A DNA stretch of 64,000 nucleotides from Streptomyces sp. DG1A-41 (GTDB lineage: Bacteria > Actinomycetota > Actinomycetes > Streptomycetales > Streptomycetaceae), in contig NZ_CP146350.1 of the NCBI RefSeq assembly GCF_037055355.1, positions 1,945,001-2,009,000 on the forward strand, in the 5' to 3' direction. A program made the position numbers and the translations under genes. This document shows positions 53,706 to 61,390 of this stretch, one piece after another. Under the pieces are notes generated by a model. The model ran no database searches, was not told the DNA's origin, and worked only from the letters and a program-made list of their open reading frames with translations. Each line of letters opens with the position of its first letter. Within the stretch, counting starts at the first letter, position 1.

Positions 53706-55123
53706 CAGGGCTCCGTCGTTCTCGCGGTCGGCCCGACGTAGCCGGTATGGGCCTGATGCCGCAACTTGGCCGTGATGGTCAGTCGTGATGGGCCGGCAGG
53801 TACGCGCGCAGGCACGGCTCCCGGTGATCATGGAGTGTCGAGTTCGCTGATCACCACAACGGAAGACCGTGCCTGCTGCGTCAGCATCGCCCATCCCTGC
53901 CGGGCTGGGCCAACTCGCCGGTTCCGATCCCGGCCCGCCCCGATGAACTGCCCGACCTGCTGGACCGGCTGCGCCGCCTGCCCGACCCGCGCCGCCTGAG
54001 GGGCCGGCGCCACCCGCTGTCATACGTCCTGGCCCTGGCAGCCTGCGCAGTCCTGGCCGGAGCGAAATCCCTCACCGCAATCGCCGAGTGGGCCGCCGAC
54101 GCCCCTGCCCAGCTCCTCCTCCGCTGCGGGGCCACGCTGCGCGATCCGGACCGGCCCTACCGGGCGCCCAGCGAGGCGACCGTACGCCGGGTGCTGCAGC
54201 GCATCGACGGCGACGCGCTCGACGCAGCGATCGGCGACTGGCTCACCGCCCGCGCGGACACCTGCCGCGCCGCCGACCAGGACGAACACCCGCCGTCCCG
54301 CCCGGTGTGGGCGGCCATCGCGGTGGACGGCAAATCCCTGCGCGGCGCCACCCGCGCCGACGGCCGCTGCGTCCACCTGCTGTCCGCGCTGCGCGGCGAC
54401 GGCATCGTGCTGGCCCAGCGCGAGGTCGACGCCAAGAGCATTGAGATCACCGCGTTCCGACCGCTGCTGGACCCGCTTGACCTGACCGGTGCGGTGGTGA
54501 TTTTCGATGCACTGCTGACCCAGACCGATCACGCAAAGTTCCTGGTCGAGGAGAAAAACGCGCACTACATCGCCGTGCTCAAAGCCAACCACCCGACCCT
54601 GCACGCGCTGGTGAAGGATCTTCCCTGGAAGGAGGTGCCGCTGATGGACCGCACCCGCACCGCCGCCCACGGCCGCGACGAGATCCGCCGCCTGAAGGCC
54701 GTCACCGTGCCGCGGCTGCCGTTCCCGCACGCCGGCCAGGCACTGCAGATCGTCCGCCGGCGGCGCACGGTGCGCACCGGCAAGGTGTCGCTCGAACGCG
54801 TCTACGCGGTCACCAGCCTGACGGCTCATCAGGCGACAGCCGCTGACCTGGCGGAACGCATACGCGGACACTGGGCAATAGAGAATCGTGAGCACCACGT
54901 CAGGGATATGACGTTCGGGGAAGATGCCTCGCGGGTGCGGACCGGCAGTGCACCACGGGCGATGGCCTCCCTGCGGAACCTGGCCATCGGCGCGCTCCGC
55001 CTGGCGGGGCGGGACAACATCGCCGAGGCCTGCGCCATCACGGGCGGGACATGGCCCGGCCGCTGGCAACCCTCGGACTCACGTGATCATTTCCCGGCCG
55101 ATCAGGAGAACGACGGAGCCCTG
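53706..55123 (+). mobile_element. ISAs1-type insertion sequence, 1418 bp
   Basis: Perfect 18-bp terminal inverted repeats CAGGGCTCCGTCGTTCTC (53706-53723, complement at 55106-55123), extended after four mismatches by TCGGCC at both ends. The flanks TCGTGGGC and CCATCTGA are not a target duplication, which suggests later rearrangement. It carries one transposase gene. Confidence 0.85.
53869..55086 (+). CDS. ISAs1-family transposase, frameshifted twice
   Basis: Starts [20 protein letters not shown] at GTG 53869, shifts near 53940, then runs as [57 protein letters not shown] with the first catalytic acid, [17 protein letters not shown] with the second, and [20 protein letters not shown] with the final glutamate. 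A second shift near 55040 restores the end [13 protein letters not shown] with a stop at 55084-55086. The DDE residues are all present, but two indels block translation unless they are sequencing errors. Confidence 0.8.
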
Positions 55124-55431
55124 CCATCTGACCGCCGAGCAGGCCACCGCGGCCCAGCTCGCCGAACTCGTCCGCGACCATTGGAAGACCGAGGCCCTGC
55201 ATCACCTGCGCGACACCACCTTCGCCGAGGACGCCTCCCAGCTGCGGACCGGCAACGCACCCCGTGCGATGGCCCCCTGGCGCAACCTTGCCATCGCAGC
55301 CCTCCGCACGGCCGGCGTGAAGAACATCGCGGCCGGCCTCCGCCGCAACGCCCGCGCCCCTCGCCGCCCCCTCGACTCCTCGGCCTCAGATGATCACGAA
55401 CCAGGCATCATGCGGCTACGCCGAACCCCTG
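55124..55431 (+). pseudogene. 3' remnant of a second, different ISAs1-type element
   Basis: [40 protein letters not shown] and [20 protein letters not shown] form the C-terminal part of another transposase, ending after one shift as LLGLR at 55393. A possible terminal repeat ending in CCCCTG occurs at about 55431. The intact-ended IS lies directly against it, giving a nested arrangement. Confidence 0.7.
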
Positions 55432-55565
55432 CACCCGGCAGGCGAACCCGTCCCTCGATGCAGCGATCACCCAGATGGAGATCTCGCCTTGCGCGATCAG
55501 CGCGAGTGAAAAAACCTACATACAAGTCAGCCACTTCTCGGAATGAGTAAATGGAGGTGAACTTC

Positions 55566-55775
55566 ATGGGCATTGCTGGACCGGCCGACGGCGCGATTGG
55601 CCAGGAGGGTGAGGACGCAGAAGAGACCGACTCGTCTTTCGTCACAGAATCCGATGACGATTCCGATGACTATTCTGATGAATTTTCCGACACTCCCGAT
55701 ATTGGAGACGGCAGCAGTGACGGCGATGCTGTCTCGTCCGACAGCCTCGAAAGCTATGAAGAGGGCGAAGGATAG
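55566..55775 (+). CDS. Small, very acidic Ser/Asp-rich protein next to a kinase
   Basis: A 69-residue protein with an excellent GGAGGTGA five bases before the ATG at 55566. After a short neutral start (MGIAGPADGAIGQEG) it is a low-complexity acidic chain with many SD, SDD, SSD and SxxE/D steps (ESDDDSDDYSDEFSDTPDI) and no cysteine or lysine. No signal or membrane segment is seen. GC is close to half, unlike the flanks. The APH-fold kinase follows 106 bp later on the same strand. I know no family. It could be a phosphorylated substrate, a peptide precursor or a disordered partner of the kinase. Confidence 0.6.
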   Translation: MGIAGPADGAIGQEGEDAEETDSSFVTESDDDSDDYSDEFSDTPDIGDGSSDGDAVSSDSLESYEEGEG

Positions 55776-55881
55776 AGGGAGCGACACCCCAGAAGGCCCG
55801 GCAGAGTGCACGAATACGACATCCCCGGAGAAGGCCTCCAGCAGATGCTGCGGCCAGGTTGAAATACCTTGAGAGGACATA

Positions 55882-56952
55882 ATGGGCGCTCTGCTGCCTC
55901 GGTCGCCGCAATCAATCAGAGACATCACGGCCGAATGGCTGCAGCAAGAAATTCGGCGCAACGCACGGTCTTCGTGCGCCAAGGTCCGCAGCGTAAGAGT
56001 GGAACCATGGAAGGTGACTACAGAGGCGCAGTTAGTTCGCCTCCAAGTAACTTATTCTGATAACAGCGGGAACCCCCCATCACGCTGTATCGTAAAATTG
56101 CCGGGATCAAATGCCTCAGGCCACACACGAAAACGCGCCAAGCAAGAAATCCTTTTCTATCGACGAGTTGCCCCTGCCACTCCCCGTATACGCGTTCCCT
56201 CTTTCTTCGGTGGAGCCTATTCCAGGGAGGGTGTCCACTATCACCTCATTCTGGAAGATCTCTCGCTTACTCACTTCACGGCTCCGCGGCCCCGGAGTCC
56301 GGCGGATTGCGTTGGAATTATCGACCTGCTTGCCAAGCTGCACGCTTCCTGGTGGGAAGATCCGCGGCTTGGCCGGGGCGTTGGCAAGCCGCTCACTTAC
56401 GAGCATTTGGACCGACACGCCGACAGCTTCGCATCCAACGTCAAGACAATGCTGGACCAGCATGCAAACAGCGTGAGCCGCGAGGACAGGAAAGCCTGTG
56501 AGGAATTGATCTCCAACTATCGTCACCTTCTGGAGATGCTGCATTCTGCACCACAGACGATCAGGCACGGCGACGTCCATTTCGGGAATTTTCTGCACCG
56601 CACGAACGGGGGCCAGGAAACCGTTGGCATTGATTGGCAGTTCTGGCGCATAGGCCCCGGCGTTGCCGATGTCGCACAACTCCTCGGACTGCGAATCGGA
56701 ACCGAACAGCGACGGGAATGCGAGCGAGATTTGTTGTTGAGATATCACAAAGCACTCCAGCGCTTCGGGGTTGACAACTACTCGTGGGAGCTGTGCTGGC
56801 GAGACTACTGTTTCTCGACAGCTCGGTTGATCGCCTACCCAGCCTGGCGCTGGATCCATAGGGGAGGGCCGATTGAGCAATTCGAGCGCTCCCTGAAAAG
56901 AGCACTCAATGGCCTTCAGGATGTCCGCGTGCGCGGCCTGTTCAATTCCTAA
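55882..56952 (+). CDS. APH/EcK-like phosphotransferase (small-molecule or peptide kinase)
   Basis: A 356-residue kinase. The N-lobe has RCIVKLPGSNASGHTRKR with the phosphate-binding lysine and EILFYRRVAP; the hinge region is YHLILEDLSLTHF. The catalytic loop is IRHGDVHFGNFLHR with the HxDxxxxN pattern, and the metal-binding aspartate is in VGIDWQFWRIGPGVADVAQLL. This matches the aminoglycoside-phosphotransferase/ecdysteroid-kinase-like superfamily, which phosphorylates antibiotics, alcohols or, in some peptide pathways, serines. GAGAGGA precedes the ATG. Codon use has lower GC than the chromosome, consistent with transfer on the surrounding element. Confidence 0.8.
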   Translation: MGALLPRSPQSIRDITAEWLQQEIRRNARSSCAKVRSVRVEPWKVTTEAQLVRLQVTYSDNSGNPPSRCIVKLPGSNASGHTRKRAKQEILFYRRVAPATPRIRVPSFFGGAYSREGVHYHLILEDLSLTHFTAPRPRSPADCVGIIDLLAKLHASWWEDPRLGRGVGKPLTYEHLDRHADSFASNVKTMLDQHANSVSREDRKACEELISNYRHLLEMLHSAPQTIRHGDVHFGNFLHRTNGGQETVGIDWQFWRIGPGVADVAQLLGLRIGTEQRRECERDLLLRYHKALQRFGVDNYSWELCWRDYCFSTARLIAYPAWRWIHRGGPIEQFERSLKRALNGLQDVRVRGLFNS

Positions 56953-56968
56953 TGCGGTGTTCACGCGC

Positions 56969-57010
56969 GAGCGCCCTCCCGGGCCGTCCTCGGGCCGTGG
57001 AAGGGCGCTC
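56969..57010 (+). terminator. Hairpin after the kinase gene
   Basis: GAGCGCCCT (56969-56977) pairs with AGGGCGCTC (57002-57010) across a GC-rich 24-nt interior, 17 bases after the kinase stop. Confidence 0.55.
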
Positions 57011-57100
57011 AACGATGACCAACGCCGACAACTGCCGACAGCTCAGCAGCAGGTCAGGACGCTGTTCGTTTAGGTGGCCGCAGGTCACGGCCGCCGGTGA

Positions 57101-57114
57101 TCAGTTGTGGCTGT
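57101..57114 (+). other. att-like direct repeat, right copy, within the dapD end
   Basis: TCAGTTGTGGCTGT contains the complement of the dapD stop and its last codons, and matches the copy at 52569-52582 exactly. Confidence 0.55.
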
Positions 57115-58090
57115 GCAAAATCTCGTTCAGGCCGCCCCACACCGCGTTGTTCGGCCGGGCCTCGACCGCGCCCGTGACCGAGTTGCGGCGGAAGAGGATG
57201 TTGGAGGCGCCGGACAGCTCGCGGGCCTTCACGATCTGTCCGTCCGGCATCGTGACGCGGGTGCCGGCGGTGACGTAGAGGCCGGCCTCGACGACGCACT
57301 CGTCGCCGAGGGCGATACCGACGCCCGCCTCGGCGCCGATCAGGCAGCGCTCGCCGATGGAGATGATGACGTTGCCGCCGCCGGACAGCGTGCCCATGGT
57401 CGAGGCGCCGCCGCCGATGTCCGAGCCGTCGCCGATCACGACGCCCGCGGAGATGCGGCCCTCGACCATCGACGTGCCGAGCGTGCCGGCGTTGAAGTTG
57501 ACGAAGCCCTCGTGCATGACGGTGGTGCCCTCGGCGAGGTGCGCACCGAGGCGGACCCGGTCGGCGTCGGCGATGCGGACGCCCTTGGGGGCCACGTAGT
57601 CGGTCATACGCGGGAACTTGTCGACGGAGGTCACCTGGAGGTGCAGGCCCTCGGCGCGGGCGTTCAGCCGGACCTTCTCGAGGTCGTCGACGGCGACCGG
57701 GCCGAGCGAGGTCCAGGCGACGTTGGCGAGGAAGCCGAAGATGCCATCCAGGCTCTGGCCGTGCGGCTTGACCAGGCGGTGGGAGAGCAGGTGCAGGCGC
57801 AGGTAGACGTCGTGCGCGTCGATCGGCTTCTCGTCGAGCGAGGCGATGACCGTGCGGACCGCGACCACCTCGACGCCCCGGCGGGCGTCCGGGCCGATCG
57901 CCGCGGTCGCGCCGCCGCCGAGCAGCTCGGCGGCCTGCTCGGCGGAGAGCCGCTCGGTGCCGGACGGGCCGGGCTCGGCGGCCAGTTCAGGGGCAGGGAA
58001 CCAGGTGTCGAGGACGGTGCCGTCGGCGGCGACCGTGGCGAGGCCGGCGGCCACGGCGCCGGTGGTGCGAGGAGCAGTCGTGTCGGTCAT
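57101..58090 (-). CDS. dapD: 2,3,4,5-tetrahydropyridine-2,6-dicarboxylate N-succinyltransferase
   Basis: A 329-residue actinobacterial DapD. The N-terminal alpha/beta part ([20 protein letters not shown]) precedes a left-handed beta-helix of hexapeptide repeats ([60 protein letters not shown]) and a C-terminal [16 protein letters not shown]. It transfers succinyl from CoA in the lysine/diaminopimelate pathway needed for the cell wall. The gene is intact even though its stop lies in the att-like repeat, as expected when an element carries a replacement gene end. Confidence 0.93.
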   Translation of the reverse strand: MTDTTAPRTTGAVAAGLATVAADGTVLDTWFPAPELAAEPGPSGTERLSAEQAAELLGGGATAAIGPDARRGVEVVAVRTVIASLDEKPIDAHDVYLRLHLLSHRLVKPHGQSLDGIFGFLANVAWTSLGPVAVDDLEKVRLNARAEGLHLQVTSVDKFPRMTDYVAPKGVRIADADRVRLGAHLAEGTTVMHEGFVNFNAGTLGTSMVEGRISAGVVIGDGSDIGGGASTMGTLSGGGNVIISIGERCLIGAEAGVGIALGDECVVEAGLYVTAGTRVTMPDGQIVKARELSGASNILFRRNSVTGAVEARPNNAVWGGLNEILHSHN

Positions 58091-58224
58091 GAGGGCAACC
58101 TAACCGGCGGACGGCGGTCGATGCGAACCGGTGCTGGGGCGTCTCACGTGCCGGGCGGTACGTCCCGGCACCGGCCGCCGACCCACCGCGGCGACCCCGC
58201 CACCAGCACCATCCCGAGACACAG

Positions 58225-58650
58225 CGACCGGCCCGCCACCGCCCTCACTCCCCAACTCGCGACCGGCCCCCCACCGGCCTTCCAACCGGCGGCCGGCCCC
58301 CACCTGCATCACGCCCCACAACATGGCAGCAGCCCGCCACTGCATCACACCAGCAACGCGCCCGCCGACCCACCATCGGCATCACACTGCAACACGACAA
58401 CCGCCCCACCGCCGGCATCACACCCGCAGCGCAGCGACCGGGCCACCGGCACACACTCCCGCGCCCCAGCAGCAGGCCCGCCACCGGCACACACTCCCGC
58501 AGCCCGGCAACCGCCCCGCGACCGGCACCACACCCACGCCCCCGCGACGACCCGCCACCGGCACCACACCCTGGCAGCGCGAAACCCCCGCCCACCGGCA
58601 CCATCCCCGCAGCCCGAAAACCACCCCACCCCAACCCACCACCGCCATCA
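58225..58650. repeat. Degenerate tandem repeat, period about 36 bp
   Basis: The motif CCACCGGCACCACAC and variants recur at 58412, 58446, 58484, 58522, 58558 and 58595 (steps of 34-38), with weaker copies from about 58304. Units end in GCAGC-CGACAAC-like sequence. The roughly 557-bp dapD-TetR gap holds no convincing gene; frames across it give only Pro/His/Thr-rich sequence. Confidence 0.75.
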
Positions 58651-59196
58651 CCCCCGCGCCTCCGCGACAACCCGCCCCAGCACCTCCCGCGCATACGCCT
58701 CGTCGTACCGCACCCCGGTGAGCAGCACCTGGAGACAGATGCCGTCGATGACCGCCACCAGCGCCCGCGCGGTCACCGGATCCGTACGCCGCGACAGCAG
58801 TTCGGCGAGTCCCTCGGCCCACTCGGCGGCGACGGGCCGCAGGGCCGGTCGGCGGAGGGCGGCGAGGTACAGCTCGTACTCCAGCTCGACGCCCGTGCGA
58901 TCACCCGCGAGCCACTCCCCCATCCACGCGGCGAGCTCGGCGGCCAGATCGGTCCGGGGATCCTCCAGCCCACCGCGCCCGGCGACGACCTTGGCGAAGC
59001 CCTCGTTGGCCTGCCGCAGCGCGGCGACCAGCAGTTCGTCGAGGGTCTTGAAGTGGTACGTCGTCGAGCCGAGCGGCACATCGGCCTCGGCGGCGGCGGT
59101 GCGGTGGCTCAGCCCGGCGATGCCCTTCGCCCCGACGACCCGGATCGCCGCGTCGATGATCCGCTGCCGCCGCTCGGGGTCGTAGCGCCGGGGCAT
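58648..59196 (-). CDS. TetR-family regulator of the SMR efflux gene
   Basis: A 182-residue repressor: IDAAIRVVGAKGIAGLSHRT and AAEADVPLGSTTYHFKTLDE form the helix-turn-helix; the remainder is helical (VELEYELYLAALRRPALRPV, VIDGICLQVLLTGV). The ATG at 59196 overlaps the SMR stop by one base, with GGGAGGTG upstream. As second gene of a two-gene operon it probably represses its own promoter at the palindromes around 59517-59552. Confidence 0.88.
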   Translation of the reverse strand: MPRRYDPERRQRIIDAAIRVVGAKGIAGLSHRTAAAEADVPLGSTTYHFKTLDELLVAALRQANEGFAKVVAGRGGLEDPRTDLAAELAAWMGEWLAGDRTGVELEYELYLAALRRPALRPVAAEWAEGLAELLSRRTDPVTARALVAVIDGICLQVLLTGVRYDEAYAREVLGRVVAEARG

Positions 59197-59516
59197 CAGT
59201 GGGCACCTCCCAGGTTCAGCACCACGACCCCGACGATGATCAGCGCGATCCCGGCGGCCTTGGCGACCGTCATCCCCTCCCCGAGGAAGACGAACCCGAT
59301 CGTGGCGATGGCCGCGGTACCGACACCGGCCCAGATCGCATAGGCCGTTCCGACGGAGACGGTCTTCAGCGTCTGCGCGAGCAGCGCGAAGGAGACGAGG
59401 TAGCCGAGGAGTGTCAGCAGCGAGGGCCCGAGCCTGCTGAAGCCCTCGCTGTACTTCATGGCGGTGGTGGCGCCCACCTCGGCGGCGATGGCCGCGGCCA
59501 GCAGCAGATAACCCAT
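59196..59516 (-). CDS. Small multidrug resistance (SMR) efflux protein
   Basis: A 106-residue, four-helix membrane protein. The essential glutamate is in MGYLLLAAAIAAEVGATTAM (about E14), and the central motif reads VSVGTAYAIWAGVGTAAIAT. SMR dimers export cationic drugs or guanidinium compounds against protons. No ribosome-binding site precedes the ATG at 59516; it is directly abutted by an operator palindrome, so the mRNA may be leaderless. Confidence 0.9.
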   Translation of the reverse strand: MGYLLLAAAIAAEVGATTAMKYSEGFSRLGPSLLTLLGYLVSFALLAQTLKTVSVGTAYAIWAGVGTAAIATIGFVFLGEGMTVAKAAGIALIIVGVVVLNLGGAH

Positions 59517-59552
59517 GTGTACGAGCGTACACAATACCTGTACACCCGTACA
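59517..59552 (-). promoter_or_regulatory. TetR-type operators at the SMR start codon
   Basis: GTGTACG-AG-CGTACAC (59517-59532) is a perfect palindrome ending one base before the ATG. TGTAC-ACCC-GTACA (59539-59552) is a second, weaker one. They share the GTACAC half-site. Confidence 0.65.
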
Positions 59553-59685
59553 CAACGAGAGGGGAGATACCGCTTTCAACAAACCTCTCCCAGTGGTCCC
59601 TCGGGTCCACTACCGTGTCAGCGATCACACACCGGGCGACCACAACCGCACGGCAGTCAAGGGTGCCCGCCGGAGGAAACAGCGC

Positions 59686-60519
59686 ATGCCACAAGACAAG
59701 TCCCGGCCCCCACTGGACCGCCCGTGGGAGAGCGGCTGGGCCCCGGACACCACCCGGGCACCGGGAACCCGGCGGCTCTGGCTGGCGGGCGCGCTCGCCC
59801 TGGCCACGATCACCGCGTGCGTCACGGCTGTCACCGTGATGGAGAACGAGTCCGGAGAGCTGCCCCCTGAGGCGGCGGAGCCGACCACCCTCGGCAGCTC
59901 GGCCCCCGGCGGCCTGATCTCCTTCGCGACCCCCTCCAAGAGTGCCGACGGCACCCCGGGCGCGGACGGCGGCCGCCCGTCCCCGACCCCCACCACGAGC
60001 GCGCCCACCAGCGCGGACCCGAGTCCGGAGCCGCAGAAGAAGGCCCCCAAGCCCCCGGCGTCCCACGCCACCTCGAAGGCCCCGAAGGCACCGGCCTCGC
60101 ACGGGATATCCATACGCTCGGTCAACTACCCCGACCGCTACTGGCGGGTCCGCGACGGCTACGTCCGCCTGGACGAGATCGGCTCCGGCCCCGAGCAGCG
60201 CGAGGACGCCACTTTCCAGCGCGTCTCCGGCCTCGCCGACTCCTCCTGCCACTCCTTCACCACGGCGGACGGCCGCTTCCTCCGCCACCGCAACTTCGTC
60301 CTGGTCGAGGACACCGACGACGGCTCGGCCCTGTTCGACAAGGACGCCACCTTCTGCCCCCGTCCCGCGGCCTCCTCGGGCGCGGTCATGCTGGAGTCCG
60401 TGAATTATCCGGGCCGCTTCCTGCGCCACCGCAACTTCCAGCTCCGCCTGGAGCCGTACCAGCACGACGGCCTGTACCTCGCGGACTCGGCGTTCCGGCT
60501 GGTGGCAGGGCTGGACTGA
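59686..60519 (+). CDS. Membrane-anchored protein with AbfB (CBM42-like) arabinose-binding domain
   Basis: A 277-residue protein: a short cytoplasmic N-terminus, one transmembrane helix (LWLAGALALATITACVTAV), a Pro/Ser/Thr/Lys-rich spacer of about 75 residues, and a C-terminal beta-trefoil with two repeats, SVNYPDRYWRVRDGYV and SVNYPGRFLRHRNFQL, plus DGRFLRHRNFVLVED. AbfB domains bind arabinofuranose side chains. No catalytic domain is present, so it may tether the cell to, or sense, arabinan. GGAGGAAA precedes the ATG at 59686. Confidence 0.82.
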   Translation: MPQDKSRPPLDRPWESGWAPDTTRAPGTRRLWLAGALALATITACVTAVTVMENESGELPPEAAEPTTLGSSAPGGLISFATPSKSADGTPGADGGRPSPTPTTSAPTSADPSPEPQKKAPKPPASHATSKAPKAPASHGISIRSVNYPDRYWRVRDGYVRLDEIGSGPEQREDATFQRVSGLADSSCHSFTTADGRFLRHRNFVLVEDTDDGSALFDKDATFCPRPAASSGAVMLESVNYPGRFLRHRNFQLRLEPYQHDGLYLADSAFRLVAGLD

Positions 60520-60524
60520 ACATG

Positions 60525-60561
60525 CGAAGGGGCGCCACCCCGGCAGGGTGGCGCCCCTTCG
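60525..60561. terminator. Bidirectional hairpin terminator
   Basis: CGAAGGGGCGCCACCC (60525-60540) pairs perfectly with 60546-60561 around CGGCA. It lies between convergent genes ending at 60519 and 60576. Confidence 0.9.
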
Positions 60562-60575
60562 TCAGTCAGTGGATC

Positions 60576-60908
60576 TCAGACGTTGAACCCGAGCGCCCGA
60601 AGCTGCTCCCGCCCATCGTCCGTGATCTTGTCGGGGCCCCACGGCGGCATCCAGACCCAGTTGATGCGCAGCTCGCTGACGAGGCCGTCCGTGGCGGACT
60701 TGGCCTGGTCCTCGATGACGTCCGTCAGCGGGCAGGCCGCGGAGGTCAGGGTCATGTCGACGGTCGCGATGTTCGACTCGTCGACGTGAATGCCGTAGAT
60801 CAGGCCGAGGTTGACGACGTCGATGCCCAGCTCGGGGTCGACGACGTCCATCAGGGCCTCACGGAGTTCTTCCTCCGAGGCCGGCTTCATCTCCACGGTC
60901 TCGCTCAT
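60576..60908 (-). CDS. sufT: Metal-sulfur cluster assembly factor (SufT-like, DUF59)
   Basis: A 110-residue MIP18-type protein: DPELGIDVVNLGLIYGIHVD and TLTSAACPLTDVIEDQAKSA with the conserved cysteine, and a C-terminal WVWMPPWGPDKITDDG. It helps iron-sulfur cluster maturation or carriage. It is last in the suf operon, overlapping sufU by ATGA. Confidence 0.9.
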   Translation of the reverse strand: MSETVEMKPASEEELREALMDVVDPELGIDVVNLGLIYGIHVDESNIATVDMTLTSAACPLTDVIEDQAKSATDGLVSELRINWVWMPPWGPDKITDDGREQLRALGFNV

Positions 60909-61375
60909 GCCGTCGTCTCCTTATCGGCGTCGGCTCCGCCCAGCACCTGGGCCGTCGCGTCCTTCCAGGCCATCCAGCTCAGCAGGGCGCACTTGACCCG
61001 GGCCGGGTACTTGGACACCCCGGCGAACGCGACCGCGTCCTCCAGGATGTCCTCCATCGCGTCGTCGGGCTCGAGCTTCCCCTTGGACTGCATCAGCTCC
61101 AGGAAGGTCTCCTGGATCTTCCGCGCTTCGGAGAAGTCCTTGCCGACGAGGAGTTCGTTCAGTACGGAGGCCGAGGCCTGGCTGATCGAGCAGCCCTGGC
61201 CCTCGTACGAGACGTCCTCGATCTTCGTTCCGTCGTACTTCACGCGCAGTGTGATCTCGTCACCGCACGTCGGGTTGACGTGGTGCACCTCGGCGTCGCC
61301 ATCCCGCAAGCCCCGCCCGTGCGGGTTCTTGTAGTGGTCCAGGATGACTTCCTGGTACATGGAGTCCAGTTTCAC
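60905..61375 (-). CDS. sufU: SUF scaffold/sulfur transferase SufU
   Basis: A 156-residue protein with the three conserved cysteines in NPTCGDE (C37), GQGCSIS (C62) and VKCALL (C129), and the acidic residue after C37. SufU accepts sulfur from SufS and passes it to SufBCD. The start is GTG at 61375 with GAAGGGC upstream; the gap to sufS is 15 bp. Confidence 0.92.
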   Translation of the reverse strand: MKLDSMYQEVILDHYKNPHGRGLRDGDAEVHHVNPTCGDEITLRVKYDGTKIEDVSYEGQGCSISQASASVLNELLVGKDFSEARKIQETFLELMQSKGKLEPDDAMEDILEDAVAFAGVSKYPARVKCALLSWMAWKDATAQVLGGADADKETTA

Positions 61376-61390
61376 CGTCTAGCACGCCCT

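Larger units (their letters stand above)
52569..57114. mobile_element. Degraded integrative element at the 3' end of dapD
   Basis: Direct repeats of 14 bp (TCAGTTGTGGCTGT) bound the region. One copy forms the last codons and stop of dapD; the other lies just beyond the 3' end of an integrase remnant. Inside are decayed integrase, IS110 and HNH genes, an ISAs1-type insertion, and a kinase plus acidic protein with visibly lower GC than the flanks. The layout is that of an element integrated at a gene end and then damaged. Repeat identity is short, so the boundary claim is an inference. Confidence 0.6.

Noticed and set aside
53706..55123. Eight-base target-site duplication around the ISAs1 element
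   Set aside because: The flanks TCGTGGGC and CCATCTGA do not match in either orientation.
55573..55872. The 99-codon alternative frame as the main gene before the kinase
   Set aside because: It would start at TTG 13 bases from the ribosome-binding site, whereas the acidic frame has an ATG at ideal spacing.
58131..58721. A 196-residue Pro/His/Thr-rich protein over the 36-bp repeats
   Set aside because: Composition simply reflects the repeated GC-rich DNA; no ribosome-binding site, and comparable frames exist on both strands.
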